Part shown: in pieces, positions 17,429-25,747 of the stretch
Layout: each line of letters starts with the position of its first letter
Position numbering within the stretch: position 1 is the stretch's first letter
Origin: Tenacibaculum ovolyticum DSM 18103
GTDB lineage: Bacteria; Bacteroidota; Bacteroidia; Flavobacteriales; Flavobacteriaceae
Reading direction: 5' to 3'
NCBI RefSeq assembly: GCF_000430545.1
Contig: NZ_KE387164.1
Coordinates: forward strand, 1 to 32,586
Length of the DNA: 32,586 nt
Program-made: the position numbers and the translations under genes
The notes under the pieces: model-generated
Database searches by the model: none
The model's input: the letters and a program-made list of their open reading frames with translations, nothing else
What the model was told of the DNA's origin: nothing

Positions 17429-18145
17429 TTATATTGTAACAATATTTTTTTGTTCTAATATCGGTTTGTTTAAAAAACGGAGTACCAATTGCGCTACAGC
17501 TATAGTATCTCGCTCGCAATATTCAACAATGCGTGGTAAGTTTTTTTCTTTATAATATACGTTGGCTACCTCGCTACCATCAATATCTTGTTTAGGTGAA
17601 GGAATATTTAAAATAGATGTTAACAAACGTAAAGAAGTATAGTGTTTGTAATCGCCAAATTTCCATAGTTCTAAAGTATCTAAATGCGGAACTTCCCAAG
17701 GCTTTTTTCCAAATAAATCTAACTTTTTAGGTAAGTTTATTCGGTTAATAATCATTCTACGGGCTATGTACGGAAAATCGAATTCCTTACCATTGTGCGC
17801 ACACAATAAATGTTTGTTTTGGTTAAAATGAGTATCGAGTAATTTTTTAAAGTCAGTTAAGATACTGGCTTCATCATCACCAAAAAAAGAAGTAATCCGT
17901 AGTTGTTTTTCTCCTTTTATATCAATAAAGTAACCAACCGAGATACAAATTATTTTTCCGAACTCCGCCCAAATACCAGCACGATGGTAAAATGCCTCGG
18001 CAGTAGTTTCATCTTTTCGTTGGTATTCTGTTTTTAAAGCGTATAATTCTTGTTTTTCTTCCGATAAATCGGCAAATAATTCTACTTCAGGAACAGTTTC
18101 AATATCTAAAAATAAAATGTTTTGGATGTTAATTTTATGCAGCAT
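17429..18145 (-). CDS. DEDDy-type 3'-5' exonuclease (PolB exonuclease-like)
   Basis: 238 residues. It shows the exonuclease motifs in order: Exo I LFLDIETVPE (Asp and Glu, residues 13-18), Exo II with CAHNGKEFDFPYI (about 115-127), and Exo III YCERDTIAV (about 212-220) with the Tyr-x3-Asp spacing of the DEDDy group. It belongs to the stand-alone proofreading-like nucleases related to the exonuclease domain of family B polymerases (DNA_pol_B_exo2 type). It degrades single-stranded 3' ends with two metal ions; a DNA repair role is assumed for the family. The gene is divergent from the response regulator gene, sharing a 230-nt intergenic space, and borders the accessory island, so it probably marks the right edge of the insertion hot spot. 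Confidence 0.85.
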   Translation of the reverse strand: MLHKINIQNILFLDIETVPEVELFADLSEEKQELYALKTEYQRKDETTAEAFYHRAGIWAEFGKIICISVGYFIDIKGEKQLRITSFFGDDEASILTDFKKLLDTHFNQNKHLLCAHNGKEFDFPYIARRMIINRINLPKKLDLFGKKPWEVPHLDTLELWKFGDYKHYTSLRLLTSILNIPSPKQDIDGSEVANVYYKEKNLPRIVEYCERDTIAVAQLVLRFLNKPILEQKNIVTI

Positions 18146-18344
18146 TTTTTCTTTTTATAGCGATAAACAGTACTTTTATATGCAACTATTTTTTGTCGCA
18201 ATTTTTTTTATAAAGGTACAAAACCTTGCTTAAAAAAATAATTACCTTTTATATTTACCTACTTTCGAATTTAAGCGAAGGTTTATGAATGATTAAATGA
18301 ATGTTAAGTTAAAAGGTAGCGTGCAGGGTTTGTAATATTATAGT

Positions 18345-18352
18345 TACTTTTG
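18345..18352 (+). promoter_or_regulatory. -7 element for the response regulator gene
   Basis: TACTTTTG matches TAnnTTTG, 24 nt before the ATG. A TTTG lies upstream at 18329-18332 but with only 12 nt between, too short for a standard -33 element. Confidence 0.5.
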
Positions 18353-18375
18353 GATAACACAATATAAAACGATCT

Positions 18376-19071
18376 ATGAATACGAATGATGTTAAAATTT
18401 TACTAGTTGATGATGAGCCTGATATTTTAGAAATAGTAGGATATAATTTAAAGTCAGAAGGCTATCAAGTTTTTACAGCTAATAACGGTGCTGAAGCAGT
18501 AGCAAAGGCAAAAAAAGTAAGTCCGCATTTAATATTGTTAGATATTATGATGCCTGAAATGGATGGTATTGAAGCTTGCGAAAAAATTAGAAACATTAAA
18601 TCTTTAGAAGATGTAATTATTTCTTTTTTAACTGCAAGAGGTGAAGATTATTCGCAAGTTGCAGGTTTTGATGCAGGTGCAGACGATTATATTACCAAGC
18701 CAGTAAAACCAAAAGTATTGGTAAGCAAGGTAAAATCTTTATTAAGACGTTTAAAAACGGATGAAAGTGTTGATGGTACAACTAAAGTTGGCGACATTGT
18801 TATAAATAGAGATGAGTATGTGGTATTTAAAGGAACTGAAAAAATAGCACTGCCAAGAAAAGAATTCGAATTACTATCATTATTAACCTCTAAGCCAGGA
18901 AAGGTATTTAAAAGAGAGGTGATTTTAGATAGTGTTTGGGGTAACGAAGTAGTAGTTGGCGGACGTACAATTGATGTGCATATTCGTAAGCTTCGCGAAA
19001 AAATTGGAGACGACTTTTTTAAAACCGTTAAAGGTGTTGGATATAAGTTCGTTTTAGAGTCTGAAAAATAA
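18376..19071 (+). CDS. OmpR/PhoB-family response regulator
   Basis: 231 residues. The receiver domain (1-120) has the acidic pair Asp12-Asp13, phosphoacceptor Asp56 in LLDIMMPEMDG, Thr86 and Lys108 in the YITKP motif. The winged-helix DNA-binding domain (about 135-228) has the RKEFELLSLL start, the GRTIDVHIRKLREKIG recognition helix and the closing GVGYKF. Phosphorylation by the kinase encoded next is expected to promote dimerisation and DNA binding. The stimulus is not evident; pairs of this build in Flavobacteriia are often called PhoB/PhoR-like, but no phosphate genes are nearby. The 304-nt spacing between exonuclease and kinase genes otherwise contains only this gene's promoter. Confidence 0.95.
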   Translation: MNTNDVKILLVDDEPDILEIVGYNLKSEGYQVFTANNGAEAVAKAKKVSPHLILLDIMMPEMDGIEACEKIRNIKSLEDVIISFLTARGEDYSQVAGFDAGADDYITKPVKPKVLVSKVKSLLRRLKTDESVDGTTKVGDIVINRDEYVVFKGTEKIALPRKEFELLSLLTSKPGKVFKREVILDSVWGNEVVVGGRTIDVHIRKLREKIGDDFFKTVKGVGYKFVLESEK

Positions 19072-19190
19072 TAGTTTAAAAATAGTTACGTACTGTTTTA
19101 GATAACTTTATGCATAAAAACCATAGTTATCTAAAGCAGTATTTTAATTTTAGGTTGCCTAGTACTTCACTTTTAAAATCTTATTTTATA

Positions 19191-20234
19191 ATGAAAAAAA
19201 TTAAAAAAACATACCGATACGCACTATGGTCGGCATTATACTCTACTTCAATATCTGTGGTAGTTGCCCTATTATCGTACTTTCTTTTAATTAACTTATT
19301 AGGTATAGGAGCTGTTATTGTTTTTGGTATTGTAATGTTTGTTATTTCGTTTTTAATTATTCAATATAGAGCAGAGCATTTTATTTATCAAAGAGTAAAA
19401 AAGTTATATGAAGATATTTCTATTTTAGATGTTAATGATTTAGAAAGAAAAGATGTAACAACCGATGCTGAGGCATTAACGGAAAGTGTGCAAAAATACG
19501 TAGAAGAAAGAAGTAAGGAAATAGCGGTATTAACACAACGAGATTCTTTTAGAAGAGATTTTTTAGGAAATGTAGCACACGAATTAAAAACACCGTTGTT
19601 TACAGTACAAGGTTATATTTTAACCTTAATAGAAGGTGCTGCGGAAGATGAAGAAATACGTACAAAGTATTTAGGTAGAGCAAATAAAGGAGTAGAGCGA
19701 TTAACTTCAATTATTAAAGACTTAGATATGATTGCTAAGTTAGAAACTGAAGGAATGAAAATGAATATTGAAACTTTTAATATTCTAGAAGTTGTTCAAA
19801 ACGTTTTTGATTTATTTGAGATGAAAGCCAAAAAACGAAACATAACGTTAATGTTTGATAGTCTTTACGAATTTCCACGCTTTGTAAAAGGTGATGTAGA
19901 GCGTATAGAGCAGGTTTTAATCAATTTAATTGTAAATTCTATAAAGTATGGTAAGGTAGATGGTGCAACTACTGTAAGCATCGAAAACTACAACTCAAAT
20001 AAGTTTCTTATTAAGATAAGCGATAATGGTGAAGGAATTAAAGAAGAGCATACTTCTCGTTTATTCGAACGTTTTTATAGGGTAGATCAAAGTCGATCTC
20101 GCGAACAAGGAGGTTCTGGTTTAGGATTATCTATCGTAAAACATATTATAGAGGCGCATAACGAAACTATTTTACTAAAAAGTGAGTTTGGTAAAGGTTC
20201 TGAATTTTCGTTTACTTTAGACAAAGCAATGTAG
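19191..20234 (+). CDS. Membrane sensor histidine kinase, partner of the response regulator
   Basis: 347 residues from ATG 19191 (MKKIKKTYRYALWS). A frame-consistent ATG at 19110 would add 27 residues without clear function ahead of the membrane segments; the later start gives the usual short basic N-terminus. Two adjacent membrane helices (about 10-60 from this start) have almost no periplasmic loop, so it likely senses within the membrane or via partners. Then comes a linker, the dimerisation/phosphoacceptor domain with His130 in NVAHELKTPL, and the HATPase domain with N box NLIVNSIKYG, G1 DNGEGI, F box and G2 GGSGLGLSIV. All catalytic motifs are intact. It is the expected phosphodonor of the regulator at 18376-19071. 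Confidence 0.93.
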   Translation: MKKIKKTYRYALWSALYSTSISVVVALLSYFLLINLLGIGAVIVFGIVMFVISFLIIQYRAEHFIYQRVKKLYEDISILDVNDLERKDVTTDAEALTESVQKYVEERSKEIAVLTQRDSFRRDFLGNVAHELKTPLFTVQGYILTLIEGAAEDEEIRTKYLGRANKGVERLTSIIKDLDMIAKLETEGMKMNIETFNILEVVQNVFDLFEMKAKKRNITLMFDSLYEFPRFVKGDVERIEQVLINLIVNSIKYGKVDGATTVSIENYNSNKFLIKISDNGEGIKEEHTSRLFERFYRVDQSRSREQGGSGLGLSIVKHIIEAHNETILLKSEFGKGSEFSFTLDKAM

Positions 20235-20257
20235 CTGAAAGGAGTGTTTTTTAATTA

Positions 20258-20410
20258 GAAGTAATCATTTGTTTATTAATTAAAGATTCTTTCACTTCGT
20301 TTTGAATGATGAGGTTTTTAAGAATAACGATATTACGAGAATATCTTATTCGAAGTAATCTTTTGTTTCTTCGTTAAGAACACCTTTGTATTGTTTTGAA
20401 CGATGCAGCC
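20258..20410 (+). repeat. Imperfect ~60-bp tandem duplication, non-coding
   Basis: Units starting GAAGTAATC at 20258 and 20352 share GAAGTAATC-x-TTTGTTT, a TTAA-GA stretch and GTTTTGAA-GATG about 40 nt further on. No gene is seen in this 228-nt gap apart from the terminator at its end. Confidence 0.5.
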
Positions 20411-20421
20411 AAATTTATAGC

Positions 20422-20458
20422 AAAAAAAAGGAGTTGATAAAATCAACTCCTTTTTTTT
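20422..20458. terminator. Bidirectional terminator between kinase gene and purD
   Basis: Stem GGAGTTGAT / ATCAACTCC (20430-20438 with 20442-20450) is flanked by A8 on one side and T8 on the other, so it can end transcripts from both convergent genes. Confidence 0.93.
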
Positions 20459-20462
20459 AAAT

Positions 20463-21737
20463 TTATATTAAATCGAATCCGATATCTTTTCGATAATTCA
20501 TTCCTTCAAAAGAAATCTTATCAATACTGTTATATGATTTTTTAAGTGCCTCTTCAATAGAATCACCAAAAGAAGTAACCGCCATTACTCTACCTCCGTT
20601 AGAAACTACTTTACCGTCTTTTTCTGTTGTTCCTGCATGAAAAACAATAGAATCTGTAACAGTATTAAAACCAGTAATCTCTTTTCCTTTTTCGTATGCT
20701 TCAGGATATCCACCAGCAACTAACATTACCGTTGTAGCAGTTTGAGAGGTAACTTCGTATGATTTTTCACCTAAAGTTTGATTAGTAACACCTTCAAATA
20801 AATCTACTAAATCAGATTGTATTCTTGGTAAAACAACCTCAGTTTCTGGATCTCCCATACGAACATTGTATTCTACAACAGATGGGTTTCCGTTATCGTT
20901 CATTAATCCAATAAAAATAAAACCACGATAATCAATACCGTCTTTTTGTAAACCATCAATAGTTGGTTTTACTACAAGTTCTTCTACTTTTTGTAAGTAA
21001 TCATCAGTAGCAAAAGGAACAGGAGAAATAGCACCCATTCCACCAGTATTTAAACCAGCATCACCTTCACCAATACGTTTGTAATCTTTAGCAGAAGGTA
21101 AAATTTTATAATTTTTTCCGTCGGTTAAAACGAATACAGAAAGTTCAATTCCTTTTAAAAACTCTTCAATAACTACAGTTGATGAAGCATCTCCAAATTT
21201 TTGATTAGAAAGCATTTCTTCTAATTCGGCCTTAGCTTCTTCTAAATCAGTTAAAATTAAAACACCTTTTCCGCCAGCTAAACCATCAGCTTTTAAAACG
21301 TATGGAGGCGTTAAAGTTTCTAAGAAAGTTTTTCCTTCAGCTAAGGTACTCGCTGTAAATGATTGATATTTTGCAGTTGGTATGTTATGCTTTATCATAA
21401 ACTGCTTCGAAAAATCTTTACTTCCCTCTAATAAAGCGCCGTCTTTTTTAGGGCCTATTACAGGAATGTTTTTTAATTCGCTATCAGCCAAAAAGAAATC
21501 GTGAATACCACCTACTAAAGGTGCTTCAGGGCCTACAACGACCATGTTAATTTCTTGTTGTAAAACAACTTCTTTTACTTGCGCAAAATTTGTTGGATTA
21601 ATAGCAATGTTTGTAGCTACAGATTGGGTTCCTGCATTACCAGGAGCAACAAAGAGCTTATTAATTTTGTTGCTTTCAGAAAGTTTTTTTGCAAAAGCGT
21701 GTTCTCTACCGCCCGATCCTAAAATTAGAATATTCAT
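20463..21737 (-). CDS. purD: Phosphoribosylamine--glycine ligase (GAR synthetase)
   Basis: 424 residues from ATG 21737, giving the canonical start MNILILGSGGREHA; an in-frame ATG at 21809 would add 24 residues that include the promoter and is rejected. The enzyme joins glycine to 5-phosphoribosylamine with ATP, the second step of purine synthesis, in the cytosol. Visible ATP-grasp features are KADGLAGGKGV, the VIEEFLKGIELSVF block, GDAGLNTGGMGA and the metal-binding YNVRMGDPETE. The length is normal (about 420-430). A good -7/-33 promoter is directly upstream. It stands alone; no other purine genes are in the window, though the gene upstream may also handle nucleotides. Confidence 0.97.
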   Translation of the reverse strand: MNILILGSGGREHAFAKKLSESNKINKLFVAPGNAGTQSVATNIAINPTNFAQVKEVVLQQEINMVVVGPEAPLVGGIHDFFLADSELKNIPVIGPKKDGALLEGSKDFSKQFMIKHNIPTAKYQSFTASTLAEGKTFLETLTPPYVLKADGLAGGKGVLILTDLEEAKAELEEMLSNQKFGDASSTVVIEEFLKGIELSVFVLTDGKNYKILPSAKDYKRIGEGDAGLNTGGMGAISPVPFATDDYLQKVEELVVKPTIDGLQKDGIDYRGFIFIGLMNDNGNPSVVEYNVRMGDPETEVVLPRIQSDLVDLFEGVTNQTLGEKSYEVTSQTATTVMLVAGGYPEAYEKGKEITGFNTVTDSIVFHAGTTEKDGKVVSNGGRVMAVTSFGDSIEEALKKSYNSIDKISFEGMNYRKDIGFDLI

Positions 21738-21764
21738 TGTTGTTGTGTTGTTGTGTTGTGAGTG

Positions 21765-21798
21765 CAAATATAGAATAACAAAAAAGTCTACGAGCAAA
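21765..21798 (-). promoter_or_regulatory. purD promoter
   Basis: On the minus strand TTTG (21798-21795), 22 nt, then TATATTTG (21772-21765), which matches the Bacteroidota -33/-7 pattern. The -7 element lies 27 nt before the ATG. Confidence 0.65.
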
Positions 21799-21831
21799 AC
21801 AATTCTCAAAAAATAGATAAAAAATTAAAAA

Positions 21832-21858
21832 GACCTCTTTTTTTAATTAAAAGAAGCC
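21832..21858 (-). terminator. Terminator after the DUF6909-like gene
   Basis: Minus strand GGCTTCTTTT pairs with AAAAGAGGTC (10 bp with two G-U pairs) and is followed by T-rich DNA. Confidence 0.6.
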
Positions 21859-21882
21859 TTTGTTTTAAGTTTATTTTTGCGA

Positions 21883-23562
21883 CTAAAATATTTGTTCTAG
21901 TATTTTTTGTGTAATTGCATAGGTAGGAGTTACACCGCTCATTCCAAGTCCGCCTGATGCTAAAGTAGCTCCTGTTTCTAAAGGATTATCAGAAGCATAA
22001 TAAGCGTATCGTACTTTAATATCTTCTCGTACATTTCCTCTAATTTTAGAGTTCGCTTGAATTGCTTTTTGGTAATGTGCTCCCTCCATTTCTAAACCAA
22101 TAACATTCCAAGTAGAATCATGGAAGAATTTTAGTAAATCTTTATTTTGTAAAGAAGTTCCTAGTACACTAACCATAGCTCCATCAAAAGATTGAACACC
22201 AAAGCCTTCTAAATCTTCTTTTGCTAATTCATTTTTAAACGGATAATTATCAGCAGTACCTTCAAAAATATGTGAAGAAGGAATCATAATATCTCCTTTA
22301 CCTCCTTCTAAAATACCAGCTTTCCCCATTATAGAAACAGAAACAACATCTAAATGAGTTATTTTCTTACCTGTTTTGTATGGTTTTAGTAATTCGTCCA
22401 TAGTTTCATACGCCTGCTCTCCAAATGCATAATCCATTACTATAATTACTGGCTTTTCACCTACTGAGTTTATTTTTTTATAAGAAGTAGTATCAAAATC
22501 TATTTTTTCAGTATCAATAATCTGAACATTAATATTTGTACCAGAAGTATCTTTTAGGTAAATCAACCCGTTTTCTGAAGCATGTTTTTTAACTGCTTTT
22601 TGTAAAGGTTGGCTGTTAGCATTACTTAATAACTCAAAAAGTTCAAAACCTTTGTGTTTCTTCACTTCTTTTGGTAATGCATTTTGCCCATAAATACTAT
22701 TCATAACACTGTGCATATTCGCACTAATAATATGAATAGGACGTTCTATTAAACCATTATCTACAAGATTTTTCTTAATGTTATTAGCCCAAATTTCACC
22801 GTAAAAATGATGTCCGATTTCTTCAATTAATACCGAACTAAATTTTACCGAACGTTTTTCTTCATTTATAGTTTCGTTTATAGCAAGTTTACCTAACCAA
22901 TATATTAAATGAAAAAATCTGTTTGGTTTTTCTTCAGATGCAAACGTATTATATGCATCATATACCTCGTCGTAAGTTCTTCCTAAAATATTACCAAGAT
23001 GTACAACTACTACATCTTTTTCTTCGTCGGTAAGTTTTTTGTTGTATATAACAATATCTTCTAAATGAAGCCACTCTCTAATAAAACCTTCTCCGTTTTC
23101 AATAAGAACACGATCTTTAATTTTATGAGATTCTATAAATAAGAAAGTAAGGTGTGTAAGGATATCGTAAATTTCAGAACGACCACGTGTAATTTCAATA
23201 TTCATTTGATCCTTGTCAATACGATAACAATTTCTTCTTCTTTTTGGAGGAACAATTGTTTTGAATTTTGAATTTCGGTACCCTTCATCAGCAGTTAAGT
23301 TGATGAATTGACATTCTTCAATACCTTCAGGAAGTCGTTCAATAATATAAACTAAACCGTTTAATTCTGTTTTGTTCTCTGCGATTGACCCGTAAATTTC
23401 AGGTCTTAATTGTAATAATGATTTACGTAATGTTTCTCCAGAAATCCCCATTGGTTTATAAAAACCACGACTAAATAAATGTCGCATAGAAATGTATAAT
23501 TTTTCTATCGCATTGGTAGATTCTTGGGCTCTGGTACGTTCTTTATGGTTGGGTTTTGACAT
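21883..23562 (-). CDS. DUF6909-like protein with nucleosidase/phosphorylase-like C-terminus
   Basis: 559 residues, cytosolic, no signal peptide. The overall sequence looks like the DUF6909 family of Flavobacteriia (recognised from memory). The N-terminal half (1-330) is mostly helical with no motif I can name. The C-terminal part (about 350-559) resembles the nucleoside phosphorylase/nucleosidase fold: IMGKAGILEGGKGDIMIPSSH, then LEMEGAHYQKA (Glu491-Met492-Glu493, the motif that binds the ribose in MTA/SAH and AMP nucleosidases) and SDNP (524-527, the position of the catalytic Asp in that superfamily). It may therefore cleave or bind a nucleoside or nucleotide, which fits a place beside purD, but this is inference. 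It is 46 nt downstream of the protease gene and likely cotranscribed. Confidence 0.75.
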   Translation of the reverse strand: MSKPNHKERTRAQESTNAIEKLYISMRHLFSRGFYKPMGISGETLRKSLLQLRPEIYGSIAENKTELNGLVYIIERLPEGIEECQFINLTADEGYRNSKFKTIVPPKRRRNCYRIDKDQMNIEITRGRSEIYDILTHLTFLFIESHKIKDRVLIENGEGFIREWLHLEDIVIYNKKLTDEEKDVVVVHLGNILGRTYDEVYDAYNTFASEEKPNRFFHLIYWLGKLAINETINEEKRSVKFSSVLIEEIGHHFYGEIWANNIKKNLVDNGLIERPIHIISANMHSVMNSIYGQNALPKEVKKHKGFELFELLSNANSQPLQKAVKKHASENGLIYLKDTSGTNINVQIIDTEKIDFDTTSYKKINSVGEKPVIIVMDYAFGEQAYETMDELLKPYKTGKKITHLDVVSVSIMGKAGILEGGKGDIMIPSSHIFEGTADNYPFKNELAKEDLEGFGVQSFDGAMVSVLGTSLQNKDLLKFFHDSTWNVIGLEMEGAHYQKAIQANSKIRGNVREDIKVRYAYYASDNPLETGATLASGGLGMSGVTPTYAITQKILEQIF

Positions 23563-23608
23563 ATCTATTTTTTATAAACTTAAAATATACAAAATTTTAT
23601 TATTGATG

Positions 23609-25234
23609 TTACTTTGTTAAAATAGCAGTATACTTTTTTTGATTATTAAGTAAATTTACGGCTTTATTAATGGTTTCATCGTTTTGAAGTTGATGTTTAA
23701 ACATTCCTTCTTTGTAAACGTATCTTTTTACAATTTCGTTTTGTATTTTTTTAGATAAAAGATCTTCGTTATTTGCTATTTTCTGAACTTTATCCTTTTT
23801 TAATTTTTGAAGAATTACATTGTATTCCTTTGAAATATTTGTGTTGTTATTTACAGATTTATATGCTTTTTTAAATAATTTTTCTTCCTTAGTTACAAAA
23901 GCAGTGTCTTTATTTAATAAGTAGTTTTCAAAGTTTTTAAAATCAGCAGATTTAAAAAGATAACCATCTGTAGCTAGGTTTTTATTCTTATTCGTAAAAT
24001 CTGTTACAAAGTTAAAAATAGCTCTCGAGTTTAATAACTTTTTTGTTTCGGTTGTTTTTTTAGAGAAGTTCATTTTTACATCAGGTGTTACTCCACCGCC
24101 ATCATAAACTGTTCGCCCGTTTTTAGTAGTAAATAAATTTACTGTTCCGTCAGAAAATTTTGGAACTTCACCTGTTTTAGGATCTCTATTATCATAATCT
24201 AATTCTTGAATACATCGACCACTCGGAGTATAGTATTTAGAAATGGTTATTTTCATTTGAGTACCGTAGTTTAAGTTGAAATAACGTTGTACCAAACCTT
24301 TACCAAAAGAACGTTCACCCATAACAACTGCACGATCATAATCTTGTAAAGCACCAGACACAATTTCAGAAGCTGACGCCGAACGACCATTTATTAAAAC
24401 AACTACTGGTATTTCAGCATCTAAAGGGTCATTATTTGTAGTGTAAGTTCTAGTATTCTTTTTAATTTTTCCTCGGGTATCAACTACTTTTAATCCCTTC
24501 GGAATAAATAGGTTGGTAATATTTACTGCGTCATATAACGAACCACCAGGATTGCTACGTAAATCAAAAACTAGTTTTTTCATTCCCTTACTTTTTAATT
24601 CCTTAAAGGCTTTAGAAACTTGTTGTGTTGCTTTTTGACTTGTAAATTTTGTTAAAATAATGTAACCAGTATCAGCATTAATCATGTTATAAAAAGGCAC
24701 TGGGTTCACAATTATTTTATCTAGTTTTAAATCGGATTTTTTAGAAATATCATTTCTGTTAAAGGTTAAAGATATCTTTTTGTTAGGTGTTCCTTTAACC
24801 ATTTGTGAGTATTGACTTTTCTCAAAGTCTAATAATTTTTGACCATTTACATGTGTAATAATATCACCAGCTTTTAAACCAGCTTTATCAGCAGGAAAAC
24901 CTTTGTAAACCTCAGAAATAACAATACCTTGTTTTGTGTATAAGGTTGAAATTCCAATACCACCATACTCTCCTTCACGACGAATACGTGCATCTTCTAC
25001 ATCTTGTTCATTAAAAAAATTAGTATAAGGATCTAAGTTTTTAAGCGTGTTTTTAATGGCTTTATCAGTTAAATCTCCAGGGTTAATTTCATCAATATAA
25101 TTAATGTTTAACTCCTTAAATAAGTTGTTATAAATTTCTATTTGTTTAGCAATTTCAAAAAAACGAGATTGAAAAGAGAATAAAATTGAAAGAACAATTA
25201 AGGAACCAAAAAAAAGTGCTTTTCTATTTTTCAT
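23609..25234 (-). CDS. S41 family C-terminal processing protease (CtpA/Prc-like)
   Basis: 541 residues. An N-terminal membrane anchor or signal peptide (about 6-22) leads to the periplasm. A PDZ domain (about 80-165, with GGIGIS and GLKAGDIITHVNG) binds substrate C-termini. The S41 core follows with LVFDLRSNPGGSL, then GRSASASE with catalytic Ser287, Asp298 and Lys312 in SFGKGLVQ; the 11- and 25-residue spacings equal those of Ser430/Asp441/Lys455 in E. coli Prc. A charged helical tail (about 400-541) is typical of the Bacteroidota members. It trims or degrades periplasmic proteins. The start overlaps the end of rnpA by 11 nt, an arrangement I associate with Flavobacteriia. Confidence 0.93.
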   Translation of the reverse strand: MKNRKALFFGSLIVLSILFSFQSRFFEIAKQIEIYNNLFKELNINYIDEINPGDLTDKAIKNTLKNLDPYTNFFNEQDVEDARIRREGEYGGIGISTLYTKQGIVISEVYKGFPADKAGLKAGDIITHVNGQKLLDFEKSQYSQMVKGTPNKKISLTFNRNDISKKSDLKLDKIIVNPVPFYNMINADTGYIILTKFTSQKATQQVSKAFKELKSKGMKKLVFDLRSNPGGSLYDAVNITNLFIPKGLKVVDTRGKIKKNTRTYTTNNDPLDAEIPVVVLINGRSASASEIVSGALQDYDRAVVMGERSFGKGLVQRYFNLNYGTQMKITISKYYTPSGRCIQELDYDNRDPKTGEVPKFSDGTVNLFTTKNGRTVYDGGGVTPDVKMNFSKKTTETKKLLNSRAIFNFVTDFTNKNKNLATDGYLFKSADFKNFENYLLNKDTAFVTKEEKLFKKAYKSVNNNTNISKEYNVILQKLKKDKVQKIANNEDLLSKKIQNEIVKRYVYKEGMFKHQLQNDETINKAVNLLNNQKKYTAILTK

Positions 25235-25607
25235 TTTCGGTGGTTTCTGCTATAAAAAGTGTTAATAATTGCTTCATTTTACGCGCTAAATCGGCGTATT
25301 CCCATTCATCTCTTGCAATATATGAAATCATAAAGACATGAGGGCTGTTTACAGCATCGTAAACAGTATGTTTTTCTTTTCGGTAAGTTTCTCGCATTAA
25401 GCGTTTTATTCTGTTGCGGTCAACAGCACTTTTAAAATTTCTCTTTGGAACTGAAACTCCAACTTGAACTGGGAATTTAGAAGTGTGTTCAGTTTGAATA
25501 TATACCATTCGAAATGGAAAAACTTTTATAGATTTTCCTTCTTCATACAGTTTGCCTATTAACTTTTTGCTTTTTAAGCGCTCTTGTTGTCCTAACGTAA
25601 ATCTCAT
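25224..25607 (-). CDS. rnpA: Ribonuclease P protein component
   Basis: 127 residues. The diagnostic basic helix FKSAVDRNRIKRLMRETYR, with the RNR motif, is at about 59-77, after the conserved VGVSVPKRN. It binds the catalytic RNA of RNase P and helps remove tRNA 5' leaders. The length is normal. It is not next to rpmH, its partner in many other phyla, but overlaps the S41 protease gene instead. A -7 element ends 6 nt before the ATG, so the leader must be nearly absent. Confidence 0.96.
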   Translation of the reverse strand: MRFTLGQQERLKSKKLIGKLYEEGKSIKVFPFRMVYIQTEHTSKFPVQVGVSVPKRNFKSAVDRNRIKRLMRETYRKEKHTVYDAVNSPHVFMISYIARDEWEYADLARKMKQLLTLFIAETTENEK

Positions 25608-25613
25608 GTATTA

Positions 25614-25621
25614 CAAACATA
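25614..25621 (-). promoter_or_regulatory. rnpA -7 element (near-leaderless)
   Basis: Minus strand TATGTTTG fits TAnnTTTG and ends 7 nt ahead of the rnpA ATG; a start site 5-7 nt downstream would fall on or next to the start codon. Confidence 0.5.
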
Positions 25622-25653
25622 CATAAATGGATACTAAAAACCATTTTTTTGAG

Positions 25654-25661
25654 TATTTTTG
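25654..25661 (+). promoter_or_regulatory. -7 element for the acyl-CoA dehydrogenase gene
   Basis: TATTTTTG fits TAnnTTTG, 86 nt before the ATG, divergent from the rnpA promoter. No clear -33 element. Confidence 0.45.
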
Positions 25662-25747
25662 AAAGAATACTTTTAAATATAACCACGATAAGTAATTTAT
25701 CAATCATCAACACATAAAAAGTCAGTAATTAATTTTAAAATAAACTT

